DNA from: Shinella sp. SUS2 | GTDB lineage: Bacteria > Pseudomonadota > Alphaproteobacteria > Rhizobiales > Rhizobiaceae | DNA: 64,000 nucleotides | Assembly: GCF_001262505.1 (NCBI RefSeq) | Contig: NZ_KQ410731.1 | Location: forward strand, 62,001 to 126,000 | Reading direction: 5' to 3' | Part shown: piece by piece, positions 42,024 to 51,581 of the stretch | How the letters are laid out: each line of letters begins with the position of its first letter | How positions within the stretch are numbered: position 1 is the first letter of the stretch | Program-made: the position numbers and the translations under genes | Notes under the pieces: generated by a model | Database searches by the model: none | What the model was told of the DNA's origin: nothing | Seen by the model: only the letters and a program-made list of their open reading frames with translations

Positions 42024-43187
42024 CTATGCCGACTTGAACCGTGCCATCAGCTCCGCCCGAGCCGGGTCCGTCAGCGTCACGGCGGCGCCGAATTCGAGCG
42101 GGGTCAGGGCGGCCTCGTCGGGATAGACGATCTTGTTGCCGGTGATTTCGGCCGGCAGCAGCGAAAGCACGCGGCTGTCCGTCGTCGGCGCACCGTTGGC
42201 GATGTGCTCCTTCACCGCGTTTTGCGGGTCCATCAGGAAGTTGAGCAGGGCATAGCCGGCCGGCTTGTTGGTGGCGCTCTTCGGCACCGCGTAGAAATCC
42301 GACCAGATCTCGCCGCCGTCGGAGCCGAGCACGAACCGGATTTCCGGAATGTCGCGGTTGAGCTGGGCACCGTCATTCGTCCAGCACATGGTCATCCAGG
42401 CATCGGAGGCGCGCATGGAGGGCTGATAGTCGCTGTTGATGGCGTAGAGGTGCGGTTTGACCTTGATCAGCAGCTCCTCCGCCTTGGCGAGTTCCTCGGG
42501 CTTGATCGAATTGAACGAGAAGCCGAGCGAGACGAGGGCGTTGCCGATCGTGGTGAGCTGGTAGTCGTGCACCATGGCGCGGCCGTCCGCCTCGGTCATG
42601 GCGACCTCGAAGAATTCCTTCCAGCTCGTCACCTTCGATTTCACCTTGTCGGAATTGACGGCGATGCCCGTCGTGCCCCAGTTCTTCGGCAGCGCATAGA
42701 CCTTGCCGTCGACCGTGCCTTCGTTGGTGAAGCGGGTGTTCTGGGTCTTGGCGTCGAAATTCGGCACCTTGGCAAGGTCGAGCGGGTCGATCAGGCCGAG
42801 GCCGGCATAGGTGGAGATCGTGTAGTTGGTGGGCACGAAGAGATCCCAGCCGGTGCCGCCGGCCTGGAGTTTTGCCAGCATCTCCTCGTTGGAGCCGAAG
42901 ACATTCACCTCGACGGCAACGCCCGTCGCGGCGGTGAAGGCCTCGAAGGATGCCGGGTCGTGGTAGTTCGGCCAGGTGGCCAGCGACATGGTGGAGCCGA
43001 GGTCCTCCTGCGCATGGGCCTCGGAGGTGAAGAGCCCGGGCTGGCGGGCCAGTACGGCGGCGGCAAGGCCAAGGCCGGTGACGGCAAGGAAGTGGCGGCG
43101 TGACACGGATCCGCGCTTCAGCCGCATGAACTCGTCCGTTAAATCCCGAGCACTGATCGGGGCATTCTCTCTGAACCATTTCGACAT
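42024..43187 (-). CDS. Polyamine-type (PotD-like) solute-binding protein, Tat exported
   Basis: The 387-residue protein has an unusually long leader: twin arginines in SVSRRHFLAVTGLGLAAAVL at about residues 27-46, cleavage near AHAQ (about residue 60). The mature part is a PotD-type protein (LATWPNYHDPASFEAF, VPTNYTISTYAGLGLIDPL, YALPKNWGTTGIAVNS). It binds a ligand in the periplasm for the two permeases downstream. The ATPase gene upstream ends 30 bases away. Ligand not determined. Confidence 0.88.
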   Translation of the reverse strand: MSKWFRENAPISARDLTDEFMRLKRGSVSRRHFLAVTGLGLAAAVLARQPGLFTSEAHAQEDLGSTMSLATWPNYHDPASFEAFTAATGVAVEVNVFGSNEEMLAKLQAGGTGWDLFVPTNYTISTYAGLGLIDPLDLAKVPNFDAKTQNTRFTNEGTVDGKVYALPKNWGTTGIAVNSDKVKSKVTSWKEFFEVAMTEADGRAMVHDYQLTTIGNALVSLGFSFNSIKPEELAKAEELLIKVKPHLYAINSDYQPSMRASDAWMTMCWTNDGAQLNRDIPEIRFVLGSDGGEIWSDFYAVPKSATNKPAGYALLNFLMDPQNAVKEHIANGAPTTDSRVLSLLPAEITGNKIVYPDEAALTPLEFGAAVTLTDPARAELMARFKSA

Positions 43188-43217
43188 GATACTGTTCCCC
43201 TGTTGGGCCTGTTTCCC

Positions 43218-44297
43218 TCAGGCCGGAAAGATATGCGTCTGGCCGGGGTCGAAGCTTATGGCGACCCGTTCGCCCGGCGCGACGAGGTCGTTTTGTGATT
43301 GGCTGTGGCGTTCGGCGGTGACGAGCAGGTCGCCGAGCCCGTCGACGGCGACGGAGTACTCGGCTGCCGAACCAAGGAAGATGCGGTGCGTGACCGTGCC
43401 TTCCAGCGTGGTGGTGCCGGCCGCTCCGCGCGACAGGCGGATCGCCTCCGGGCGGAGCGCGACCGTGACCGCGCCCGGCACGAGGTCGCCGCGTGCGGCG
43501 GGCAGCGCCGAGCCGTTGCCGAGACGCACGGTGCCGCCGGCCTCCAGCGTGCCGGAAAAGCGGTTCGTCTTGCCGACGAAGTCGGCGACGAAAAGATCGG
43601 CAGGTCGGTCGTAGACCTCCTGGGGCGTCGCGAGCTGACGGATGCGGCCGGCGCTCATCACACAGACGAGGTCGCTCATCGACAGCGCTTCCTCCTGGTC
43701 GTGCGTGACGAGCACGAAGGTGATGCCGAGATCGCGCTGCAACGTCTGCAACTCGATCTGCATGGCGGTGCGCAGCTTCTTGTCGAGTGCGGCGAGCGGC
43801 TCGTCGAGAAGGAGGACGGAGGGCTTGTTGACGAGCGCGCGGGCGAGCGCCACGCGCTGCTGCTGGCCGCCGGACATTTCATGGATGCGGCGCCTGGCAA
43901 AGCCGGTAAGGCGTACCATCTCCAGCGCCTCGCCGACACGGCGGGCGATCTCTGCCGCCGGTAGCCTCGGGCGCAGCTGTTTCAGCCCGTAGGCGACGTT
44001 CTTCTCCACGTCGAAATGCGGGAAGAGGGCGTATTGCTGGAAAACCATGTTGACCGGGCGGCGATAGGCCGGAACGCCGTTGGCAATGCTGCCGGCGATC
44101 AGCACCTCGCCCTCGCTCGGCTGTTCGAAGCCGCCGATCATCCTGAGGCACGTGGTCTTGCCGCAGCCGGACGGGCCGAGAAGCGCGACGAAGGCACCCT
44201 TCGGCACGGAGAGATTGATGTCGGAGACCGCGGTCACTGCGCCATAGCGCTTGGTCACCGAACGGAACTCGATGTCGTTCGTTGGGGCGGATGTCAC
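43218..44297 (-). CDS. ABC transporter ATP-binding protein, PotA type
   Basis: The 359-residue ATPase has Walker A GPSGCGKTT (about residue 40), signature MSGGQQQR, Walker B VLLLDEP and H-loop THDQ, then a TOBE domain (FSGTLEAGGTVRL, LEGTVTHRIFLGSAAEYSVAV). It drives the Pot-like importer and is the first gene of the operon 44297-39375. The divergent LuxR gene lies 195 bases away. This is the third Pot/Ydc-type ATPase in the window, and each is tied to its own permeases. Confidence 0.9.
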   Translation of the reverse strand: MTSAPTNDIEFRSVTKRYGAVTAVSDINLSVPKGAFVALLGPSGCGKTTCLRMIGGFEQPSEGEVLIAGSIANGVPAYRRPVNMVFQQYALFPHFDVEKNVAYGLKQLRPRLPAAEIARRVGEALEMVRLTGFARRRIHEMSGGQQQRVALARALVNKPSVLLLDEPLAALDKKLRTAMQIELQTLQRDLGITFVLVTHDQEEALSMSDLVCVMSAGRIRQLATPQEVYDRPADLFVADFVGKTNRFSGTLEAGGTVRLGNGSALPAARGDLVPGAVTVALRPEAIRLSRGAAGTTTLEGTVTHRIFLGSAAEYSVAVDGLGDLLVTAERHSQSQNDLVAPGERVAISFDPGQTHIFPA

Positions 44298-44383
44298 GTC
44301 TGTTCCCTGCGGTTGTTGGTCTCTTGGCGATCTCTGTCGCCTTGGCCACCGTCGGGAGGAATGCTAGTCAGCGGCCGGTGGGT

Positions 44384-44393
44384 GGTATATACC
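44384..44393. promoter_or_regulatory. Palindrome in the divergent region before the LuxR gene
   Basis: GGTATATACC is a perfect 10-base palindrome, followed at 44401-44411 by the related GGTATTTTATC. It lies midway between the ATPase start (44297) and the LuxR start (44493), so it may be the regulator's operator. Weak evidence. Confidence 0.35.
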
Positions 44394-44492
44394 CCGAGAG
44401 AGGTATTTTATCCGTAAATCGGCTGTGGAAGGAGTATATCCAGCGGCGGCCCATTTCGGTTGCTGCGGGAGGATCGGGGGAGCGGCGGCGTC

Positions 44493-45305
44493 ATGCGGGT
44501 GGATTTCACGGCACTTTTTCACACGCTTGCGGACTGGACCGGTGCGCCGGAAAACGCCGACCGGCAGACCAGCGACCGGCAGACCGGCGAGATCCTGCTT
44601 GCGATGATGCGGGCCCTGGTGCGTTTCGACGACATCGTCATCTTCGCCTATCACGAGAAGGCGCGGCCGATCGATCTCTTCAGCACCTTCGATGCGGATG
44701 ACCACCACGTCTTCGTGACGCTCTACCAGGCCGGACCCTACCTGCTCGATCCGTTCTACCGCACGACGCGGGCCGGCCGCGCCGGCATCTTCCGCATGCG
44801 GGAGCTGGCGCCGGACCGGTTCTTCTCGAGCGAGTATTTCCGCACCTATTATTCGCAGACGCGGCTTGCCGAAGAGCTCGGCTTCTTCGTTCCGGTGGAA
44901 AGCGGCGTGACCGTTGTGGTCTCGCTGATGCGGCGGGAGAAGACCGGTGTCTTTCCGGCGCAGGAATTTGCGCTGCTCAGCGATACCGAACCCTTCGTCG
45001 CCGCCCTCGTGCGGCGCGCCTGGAGCGGCCTTGGCGAGCGCTTTGCGGAAACGGGGCAGGGACGAGGCCGCCGGAGCGAACCCGTGAGCGCGGCCGACCG
45101 GGTGTGGCGCAAGCTGAACCTGACGGATCGCGAGGCCTCGATCATCGAACTCGTCCTGCAGGGGCACTCGTCGGAATCGATCGGCCTGAAGCTCGATATC
45201 TCCACCGGCACGGTGAAAGTCCATCGCCGCAACGTCTACCGCAAACTCGGCATCTCCTCGCAGATCCAGTTGCTGTCGATCTATCTGAAGAACCTTCAGG
45301 GGTAG
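44493..45305 (+). CDS. LuxR-type transcriptional regulator
   Basis: The 270-residue protein has an unrecognised N-terminal domain (about 1-190; aromatic-rich, FYRTTRAGRAGIFRMRELAP) and a C-terminal LuxR/GerE HTH (about 205-262: LTDREASIIELVLQGHSSES and TGTVKVHRRNVYRKLGI). There is no receiver domain, so it probably senses a small molecule. The ATG 44493 is used; an in-frame upstream TTG at 44460 is possible. It is divergent from the Pot-like importer and probably controls it. Confidence 0.82.
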   Translation: MRVDFTALFHTLADWTGAPENADRQTSDRQTGEILLAMMRALVRFDDIVIFAYHEKARPIDLFSTFDADDHHVFVTLYQAGPYLLDPFYRTTRAGRAGIFRMRELAPDRFFSSEYFRTYYSQTRLAEELGFFVPVESGVTVVVSLMRREKTGVFPAQEFALLSDTEPFVAALVRRAWSGLGERFAETGQGRGRRSEPVSAADRVWRKLNLTDREASIIELVLQGHSSESIGLKLDISTGTVKVHRRNVYRKLGISSQIQLLSIYLKNLQG

Positions 45306-45545
45306 ACGGGGCGGCAGGCATGTCGACTGGAAAGAGCAGAGGCGGTTCTCCTCCCTCCGTCGTCCTCGGGCTTGACCTGGGGATCCATGCGCGGGTGGGG
45401 CGTGGATTGCAGTTCGAACCCGACCATGACGAAGAGGTTAGGGAGAAGGGCGCAGGCGTGCGAAGGAAAACATAGTGACTGGCGTGACCGTGGCGCTTTC
45501 AGGGGGGCGACGGGCATGCAGGGCGTGATGGGGGTAGTCCACGCA
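45306..45545. other. Noncoding gap with one decayed repeat
   Basis: No credible gene is seen. Bases 45362-45386 hold an imperfect inverted repeat, CCTCGGGCTTGA next to CCTGGGGATCC, which looks like one half of a common alphaproteobacterial intergenic repeat (CCTCGGG...CCCGAGG). Open frames here have no family features. A terminator follows at 45546. Confidence 0.5.
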
Positions 45546-45571
45546 AAAGGCCCGGCATCGCTGCCGGGCCC
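45546..45571 (-). terminator. Rho-independent terminator downstream of ribH
   Basis: Nine-base arms GGCCCGGCA and TGCCGGGCC with a four-base loop (45550-45571), followed on the minus strand by TTTT. It lies 68 bases beyond the ribH stop. Confidence 0.75.
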
Positions 45572-45638
45572 CGTCTAGTCTTTTCAAAGGTTTGCGGGCC
45601 CGTCCGGACAGATCGATTCCGCGCCTTCAAACTTTGAT

Positions 45639-46361
<723 letters not shown>

Positions 46362-46480
46362 CTAACCGGCGAGCGCCCGCAGATCAAATCCGCGGGCGAC
46401 GCAAAAGGCGCAAATCACGACAGATTTTTCCAAAGCGTGGCCGAAGCTTGGAAAAGTGCTTCACGGCCGCGCCGGACTGC

Positions 46481-47542
46481 TCAGTCGCGGATGACCAGGA
46501 GATCGCCGGCCGTGAAGCGCAGCGTGACCGTGTCGCCGACGGTCGGCGGCACAAGGCCCGGGCTGTTGAACATGTCGAAGGAGATGACGCTGCCGCCGAC
46601 CTTCATGCGGGTGCGGATGACCGAGCCGAGGAAGTTCGAGGAGACGACCTCGCCCGTCAGCGCCGTGTCGCCCTTCGCATCGGGCGCGATGGAGCCGGCT
46701 TCCGGGCGCAGTGCCAGCGAGACGGTGTCGCCGGCCTTCGCATTGCCGAGCGGCTCGCGCAGCGTCACGCCCTGATCGCCGATCGAGACGCGGTTGGCGG
46801 TGGGGTCGACGACTTTCGCCTCGATGAGGTTCAGCGTGCCGACAAAACTGGCGACGAAGCGGGTGGCCGGCCGGTTGTAGATATCGGCCGGTTTGCCGAT
46901 CTGGTCCGCCTTGCCGGCATTCATCACGACGATGCGGTCGGAGATCGACAGGGCTTCTTCCTGGTCATGGGTGACGAAGACCGTGGTGATGCCGAGCTGC
47001 TGCTGGATCTGCCGGATTTCCTCGCGCAGCGACACGCGGATCTTGGCGTCGAGGGCGGAGAGCGGTTCGTCGAGCAGGAGAACCTGGGGCTTGGGCGCCA
47101 GCGCGCGGGCGAGCGCCACACGCTGCTGCTGGCCGCCGGACATCTGGTAGGGGTAGCGGTCGGCGAGATGGTCGAGCTTGATCAGCCCGAGCATTTCCTT
47201 GACGCGGGCGTCGATCTCCGCCTTGGGCCGGCCGGCGACCTTGAGGCCGAAGGCGACGTTTTCCGCGACGTTCATGTTCGGGAAGAGGGCGTAGGCCTGG
47301 AACACCATGCCGATGTTGCGCTGGTTGGGACGCAGGTTCACCTGGCTCTTGCCATCGATGGTGATCGCCCCGCCCGACGGCGTCTCGAAGCCGGCGATCA
47401 TGCGCAGCACGGTGGTCTTGCCGCAGCCCGACGGGCCGAGGAACGAGACGAACTCGCCCTTTTCGATCGACATGTTGAAATCCTTGACGACCTGAACGGG
47501 GCCGAAGGACTTCTGGAGGCTGGTAAGAGTGAGAAAGCTCAT
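46481..47542 (-). CDS. ABC transporter ATP-binding protein, PotA/FbpC-like
   Basis: The 353-residue ATPase has Walker A GPSGCGKTT, signature MSGGQQQR, Walker B VLLLDEP and THDQ, plus a TOBE-type C-terminal domain (about 240-350). It powers the importer encoded by the next three genes upstream and is last in the operon 50408-46481. Bases 46351-46480 between it and the riboswitch contain a hairpin with arms CGCCCGC/GCGGGCG (46374-46398). Confidence 0.88.
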   Translation of the reverse strand: MSFLTLTSLQKSFGPVQVVKDFNMSIEKGEFVSFLGPSGCGKTTVLRMIAGFETPSGGAITIDGKSQVNLRPNQRNIGMVFQAYALFPNMNVAENVAFGLKVAGRPKAEIDARVKEMLGLIKLDHLADRYPYQMSGGQQQRVALARALAPKPQVLLLDEPLSALDAKIRVSLREEIRQIQQQLGITTVFVTHDQEEALSISDRIVVMNAGKADQIGKPADIYNRPATRFVASFVGTLNLIEAKVVDPTANRVSIGDQGVTLREPLGNAKAGDTVSLALRPEAGSIAPDAKGDTALTGEVVSSNFLGSVIRTRMKVGGSVISFDMFNSPGLVPPTVGDTVTLRFTAGDLLVIRD

Positions 47543-47551
47543 GGAAAATCC

Positions 47552-48334
47552 TTAAGTCGCGCTCTGCGCGCCCTTCTGGAAACGGGAAACAAGCTGGATC
47601 AGGCCGAGGCAGCCCCAGGTCAGCGCGAAGGACATCACCGCAAGCGCTGCCGGCTCGTAGGCGCGGTTGGCGCCGAGAAGCTGCATGTACGGGCCGAAAG
47701 CCGGGCGGTTGAGCAGGGCGGCCATGGTGAACTCGCCGATGACGATGGCGAAGGTCAGGAACGCGCCCGACAGCACGGCGACCAGAACGTTCGGCAGGAT
47801 GATCTTGGCGAGGATCGTCGTCCAGCCGGCGCCGAGGCTCTGCGCGGCCTCCGTCAGCGTGGCGATGTCGATGGAGCGAAGGCCCGTATCGACGGAGCGA
47901 TACATGTAGGGCAGCGCCAGCGTCGCATAGCCGAACATCAGGAGGATGTTCGTGCCGGTGATCGAACCCGTCAGCGGCAGCCAGCTCGAGGTGTTGTAGA
48001 GCCTGATATAGCCGAAGACGATGACGATGGCCGGGATGACCAGCGGCAAGAGCGTGATGAACTCGATATAGGGACGAAGGCCCGGCAGCTTCAGGCGCAC
48101 CCAGTAGGCGGTCGGTACCACCAGCAGCACGCCGAAGACGATGGTCGCGAGCGCCATCAGGATCGAATAGGTGAAGGTCTCCTGGAAGCGCGGATCGCCG
48201 AGCACGACGGCATAGGCATCCAGCGAATAGACGCCGCGGCGCATCTTCAGCGAGAAGTTGGTCATGCCGAGGAGCGGCAGGATGAAATAGAGCAGCCCGA
48301 AGATGAGGGCGCCCCAGGCCCAGAACTTCTTCAT
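47552..48334 (-). CDS. ABC transporter permease (PotC/FbpB-like)
   Basis: The 260-residue permease has about six membrane spans and the coupling loop EAAQSLGAGWTTILAKIILP. The ATG 48332-48334 overlaps the stop of the partner permease as ATGA, which decides the start (a GTG nine bases upstream is possible). It forms the channel with the next gene. Substrate unknown. Confidence 0.87.
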   Translation of the reverse strand: MKKFWAWGALIFGLLYFILPLLGMTNFSLKMRRGVYSLDAYAVVLGDPRFQETFTYSILMALATIVFGVLLVVPTAYWVRLKLPGLRPYIEFITLLPLVIPAIVIVFGYIRLYNTSSWLPLTGSITGTNILLMFGYATLALPYMYRSVDTGLRSIDIATLTEAAQSLGAGWTTILAKIILPNVLVAVLSGAFLTFAIVIGEFTMAALLNRPAFGPYMQLLGANRAYEPAALAVMSFALTWGCLGLIQLVSRFQKGAQSAT

Positions 48335-49221
48335 TTCAGCCACCTTTCACTGCGGGCGCGCAGCCAGATGTAGATCGTGTTGGCGATGCCCGTCACGACG
48401 ATCATGCCGAAGGCGAGGGCATAGCCGAGATGCGGATTGCCGAGCACGTCGCCGCGGATCTGCGCGAAAAGCAGGATCGGCACGATGGAGAGCGAGGAGC
48501 CCGTGAGCGCGATGGCGGTGGCCACGGCGCCGAAGGCGTTGGCGAAGAGCAGCGCCAGCGTGCCGAGGAAGGAGGGCAGCAGGATCGGGAAGGCGACCAT
48601 GCGCCAGTACTGCGCGTTCGTCGCGCCGAGGATCTGCGCCGCTTCCCGCCACTCGCGCTTCAGACCGTCGAGCGCAGGCGTGATGATGAGGATCATCAGC
48701 GGGATCTGGAAGAAGAGATAGGTGACCGTGAGACCCCAGAAGGACAGGATGTTGAAGCCGAGGGCGCGCAGGTCGATGCCGAGCTGGGTCTTCAGGAACA
48801 CCGTCAGGAGACCGACGGGGCCGAGTGTCGCAAGGAAGGCGAAGGCGAGCGGCACGCCGGCGAAGTTGGAGGCGACGCCGGAAAAGGTCAGCAGCGGGCC
48901 GCGGATCCATTTCGGCAGGCCGCCGAGCACCGCGGCGGCCGCGACGGAAAAGCCGATCAGGCAGCCGAGCAGGGCGGAGGCGATGGAGATCTTGATCGAG
49001 ATCCAGTAGGCCGAGAGGATGGATGTGGTGAACAGGCCCCGGATGTTGTCCAGGGTGAAGCTGCCGTCCGGCGTCTGAAAGGCGCCGATGACGATGCGCA
49101 TCGTCGGCATGATCAGGAACAACAGGACGAAGATCGCGAACGGCACGGCGCCGAGCCAGTGCAGCGGGAGGCGGAAGGGCGCCCGCGCGGGCGGCGGTGC
49201 GGCTGAGCTGTCTGATGACAT
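48331..49221 (-). CDS. ABC transporter permease (PotB/FbpB-like)
   Basis: The 296-residue permease has a Pro/Ala-rich cytoplasmic start and about six spans, with EAAQILGATNAQYWRMVAFP as coupling loop. It partners the permease at 47552. It starts 83 bases after the binding-protein stop; the gap (49222-49304) has a short GC-rich inverted repeat (CCCGGCC...GGCCGG-like) but no clear terminator. Confidence 0.87.
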   Translation of the reverse strand: MSSDSSAAPPPARAPFRLPLHWLGAVPFAIFVLLFLIMPTMRIVIGAFQTPDGSFTLDNIRGLFTTSILSAYWISIKISIASALLGCLIGFSVAAAAVLGGLPKWIRGPLLTFSGVASNFAGVPLAFAFLATLGPVGLLTVFLKTQLGIDLRALGFNILSFWGLTVTYLFFQIPLMILIITPALDGLKREWREAAQILGATNAQYWRMVAFPILLPSFLGTLALLFANAFGAVATAIALTGSSLSIVPILLFAQIRGDVLGNPHLGYALAFGMIVVTGIANTIYIWLRARSERWLK

Positions 49222-49304
49222 TAAGGTGGCCTCAAGGGGTTGCCGTCATTGGCATACCGCAATCGTCGCCCCGGCCTTGCAGCCGGGGCGACGGGGGATG
49301 TCGT

Positions 49305-50408
49305 TTACTGCACGTTCGCGCCGACGACGCTGTCCCAGGCGCCGGTCACGGCAGCCTTGTTGGCATCGACTTCCTCGAGCGTCGGGAAGTAGGCCTTTTC
49401 ATAGGATTCTGCCGGCGGCAGGGCGTCGATCAGGTCCTGCGGAACCTTGCCGGCCTTGACCATGGCGTTGAAGCGTGCCGGATGGCAATAGCCCTTCAGC
49501 CAGCCGAGCTGACCTTCGTCGGAGTACAGGTGCTCCATCCACAGCTTGGCGGCGTTCGGGTGCGGCGCATAGGCCGAGATGCCCTGAACGTAGACGCCGG
49601 CGAGAACGCCCGTCGCGGGAACGACGACTTCGGTCGGCGGGTTGCCGTTGAGGGTCTTTGCCCAGCCGAGCGCGTTGTAGTCCCAGGCAATCACGATCGG
49701 GGTAGAGCCCTGTGCCAGCGTGCCGGACTTGCCGATAACAGGGACGAAGTTGCCAGCCTTGTTCATTTCGGCGAAGTAGGCAAGGCCTGCCTCACCGGCT
49801 TCCTTGCCGGACTTTGCACCCTTGCCGAGACCGGCGGCGAGAACGCCGAGGATAGCCTGGTTGGACGCACGCGGGTCGCCGGCGAGCGCGACCTGACCGG
49901 CATATTCCGGCTTCAGGAGGTCGGCCCAGTCCTTCGGCGTGTTGGCGACGAGGTCCTTGTTCACGAGAAGGGACATCACGCCGTAATAGTCGCCGTACCA
50001 GTAGCCTTCGGCGTCCTTGATGGTGTCCGGGATTTCGTCCCAGGTGGAGACCTTGTAGGGCTGCAGCAGGCCTTCGGCCTTGGCCGACGGGCCGAAGGCG
50101 AGACCGACGTCGATCACGTCGGGCGACTGCGGGCCCTTGTTGTCCTTGTTGGCCTTGATGGCTTCGATTTCGTCAGCCGAACCGGCATCCGGGTTCAGTT
50201 CGTTGACCTGGATTTCCGGATACTTTGCCTTGAAGGAGGCGATGACGTCACCATAACCGCACCAGTCGTGCGGCAGCGCGATCGTCGTCAGCATGCCTTC
50301 CTTCTTCGCCGCTTCGATGAGCTCGGCGCTCGGCTCGGCGAAGGCGAGCGAGGGAATGGCAATTGCCAGCGCGGTGGAGAGCGAAAGCAGACGTTTCGTA
50401 TGTGACAT
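49305..50408 (-). CDS. Extracellular solute-binding protein (family 1/PotD-like)
   Basis: The 367-residue protein has a Sec signal (about residues 1-24, ending AFA) and the type II periplasmic binding fold, with PHDWCGYGDVIASFKAKYPE, YYGVMSLLVNKDLV and GSTPIVIAWDYNALGWA. Related proteins bind iron, thiamine, phosphonates or polyamines; nothing here decides among them. It heads the importer operon, and the RpiR gene is immediately upstream in the same direction. AAGGAG lies 10 bases before the ATG; a GTG three bases upstream has better spacing. Confidence 0.86.
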   Translation of the reverse strand: MSHTKRLLSLSTALAIAIPSLAFAEPSAELIEAAKKEGMLTTIALPHDWCGYGDVIASFKAKYPEIQVNELNPDAGSADEIEAIKANKDNKGPQSPDVIDVGLAFGPSAKAEGLLQPYKVSTWDEIPDTIKDAEGYWYGDYYGVMSLLVNKDLVANTPKDWADLLKPEYAGQVALAGDPRASNQAILGVLAAGLGKGAKSGKEAGEAGLAYFAEMNKAGNFVPVIGKSGTLAQGSTPIVIAWDYNALGWAKTLNGNPPTEVVVPATGVLAGVYVQGISAYAPHPNAAKLWMEHLYSDEGQLGWLKGYCHPARFNAMVKAGKVPQDLIDALPPAESYEKAYFPTLEEVDANKAAVTGAWDSVVGANVQ

Positions 50409-50511
50409 CACGGGTGTTCTCCTTTTGTGAGTCAGTCAACTTCGGCGAAGCTGATACTGGCGGCAGATGAAGCTTATGTGACAGTTTTATTTCGTTTTTT
50501 TCTGATGTCTA

Positions 50512-51390
50512 TCAGGTCTTGCCGGGAACCTCCGACCGGGGTTTGCGAAAAAGCCGGCTGGCCTCGAAGAGGCCCTCCAGCGTTTTCATTCGGCCGCTGG
50601 TTTCCTCCCAGCCCGAACTCTGGACGGCTTCGATCAGCGCCTCCACGATGAACAGCGTCACGACGGACGAGTCCCAGGCGGAAGGCACCTCGATATGCAC
50701 GCGAAAGACCTTCGCCGCGACCTTGGCGACGGGCGAAGCCCACTGGTCGGTGAAGAGAACGATTTCCACGCCGCGCTCGCGGGCGGCGCGGCCGAGCGTC
50801 TCCATCTCCTGCTCGTAGCGGCGGATATCGAAGATGACGAGCACGTCGCCGGCCTTCATGTTCAGCACATAATGCGGCCAGGAACTGGGATTGGCGGCGA
50901 TCTGCGTGACGTTCGGGCGGATGACCTGGAGATGGGTGAAGAGGTAGTCGGCGAGCGCCTTCGTGATGCGCCCGCCGATGATGTAGATGCTGCGCTGGCG
51001 ATCGGCGAGAAGGGCGGCGGCACTGTCGAATTCGGCGGTTTCCACCTGCGAGAGCGTCTGGCGCAGGTTGGTCATAATCGCGTCGGCGAAGCGGTTGAGG
51101 ATGTGCGTGCCCGGTGCCTTGGTCGCCCAGCGGTCGTGTTTGCTGATCGGGTTCGACAGGGTGGCTTCCAGCTCGTGGTGGAGGCGTGCCTGGAAATCCG
51201 GGAAGCCCCGGAAACCGAGCTTCTGCACCATGCGGGCGACGGTCGGCGTCGACACGCCGGCGTTTTCCGCCACCGTGGTGATGCTGCCGAGGCCGGAGAC
51301 GGGATAATTGTCGAGCAGCGATGTGGCCAACTGCTTTTCGGCGCGCGTCAACGCGTCGAAATGGGCACTGATCACATCCGACACCGTCAT
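50512..51390 (-). CDS. RpiR-family transcriptional regulator (HTH plus SIS domain)
   Basis: From ATG 51390 the protein has 292 residues: an N-terminal HTH_6 domain (TRAEKQLATSLLDNYPVSGL, then STPTVARMVQKLGF) and a C-terminal SIS sugar-isomerase-like domain (IYIIGGRITKALADYLF and MKAGDVLVIFDIRRYEQEM), which normally binds a phosphosugar or related effector. A TTG at 51409-51411 with AGGGG six bases upstream would add seven residues and may be the true start. It lies between a minus-strand ABC importer and a plus-strand catabolic operon. Two matching dyads (51490, 51532) next to it are its likely operators. Confidence 0.87.
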   Translation of the reverse strand: MTVSDVISAHFDALTRAEKQLATSLLDNYPVSGLGSITTVAENAGVSTPTVARMVQKLGFRGFPDFQARLHHELEATLSNPISKHDRWATKAPGTHILNRFADAIMTNLRQTLSQVETAEFDSAAALLADRQRSIYIIGGRITKALADYLFTHLQVIRPNVTQIAANPSSWPHYVLNMKAGDVLVIFDIRRYEQEMETLGRAARERGVEIVLFTDQWASPVAKVAAKVFRVHIEVPSAWDSSVVTLFIVEALIEAVQSSGWEETSGRMKTLEGLFEASRLFRKPRSEVPGKT

Positions 51391-51489
51391 GGATGCTTGG
51401 TTGAGCGTCAAATTGTTCCCCTGCGCTTCGGTCTTTGCCGAAGTTTCGGAAATAAAGCGCGCTGTCACAATTCGAGTCAAATGTTTTTT

Positions 51490-51505
51490 TGAAGAGATTT
51501 TTTCA
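51490..51505. promoter_or_regulatory. Candidate RpiR operator, site 1
   Basis: TGAAGAGATTTTTTCA, a TGAA-N8-TTCA dyad. An almost identical site lies exactly 42 bases away at 51532-51547, on the same helix face. It is between the RpiR gene and the plus-strand operon. Confidence 0.6.
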
Positions 51506-51513
51506 ATACCCCG

Positions 51514-51542
51514 TTGACAGCGGCCAGACTGTGAAGAATTCT
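51514..51542 (+). promoter_or_regulatory. Probable promoter of the 51582-59570 operon
   Basis: TTGACA (51514-51519), 17-base spacer, then AATTCT (51537-51542). The -35 is exact and the -10 weak. The second RpiR dyad covers the -10, and the first lies just upstream of the -35. Confidence 0.5.
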
Positions 51543-51547
51543 CTTCA
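51532..51547. promoter_or_regulatory. Candidate RpiR operator, site 2
   Basis: TGAAGAATTCTCTTCA, TGAA-N8-TTCA with the six-base arms TGAAGA/TCTTCA. It overlaps the weak -10 at 51537, so a bound regulator would block the promoter. Confidence 0.6.
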
Positions 51548-51581
51548 TTAACGATAAGAGCCGGTCGAGGGGATCAGGCTA

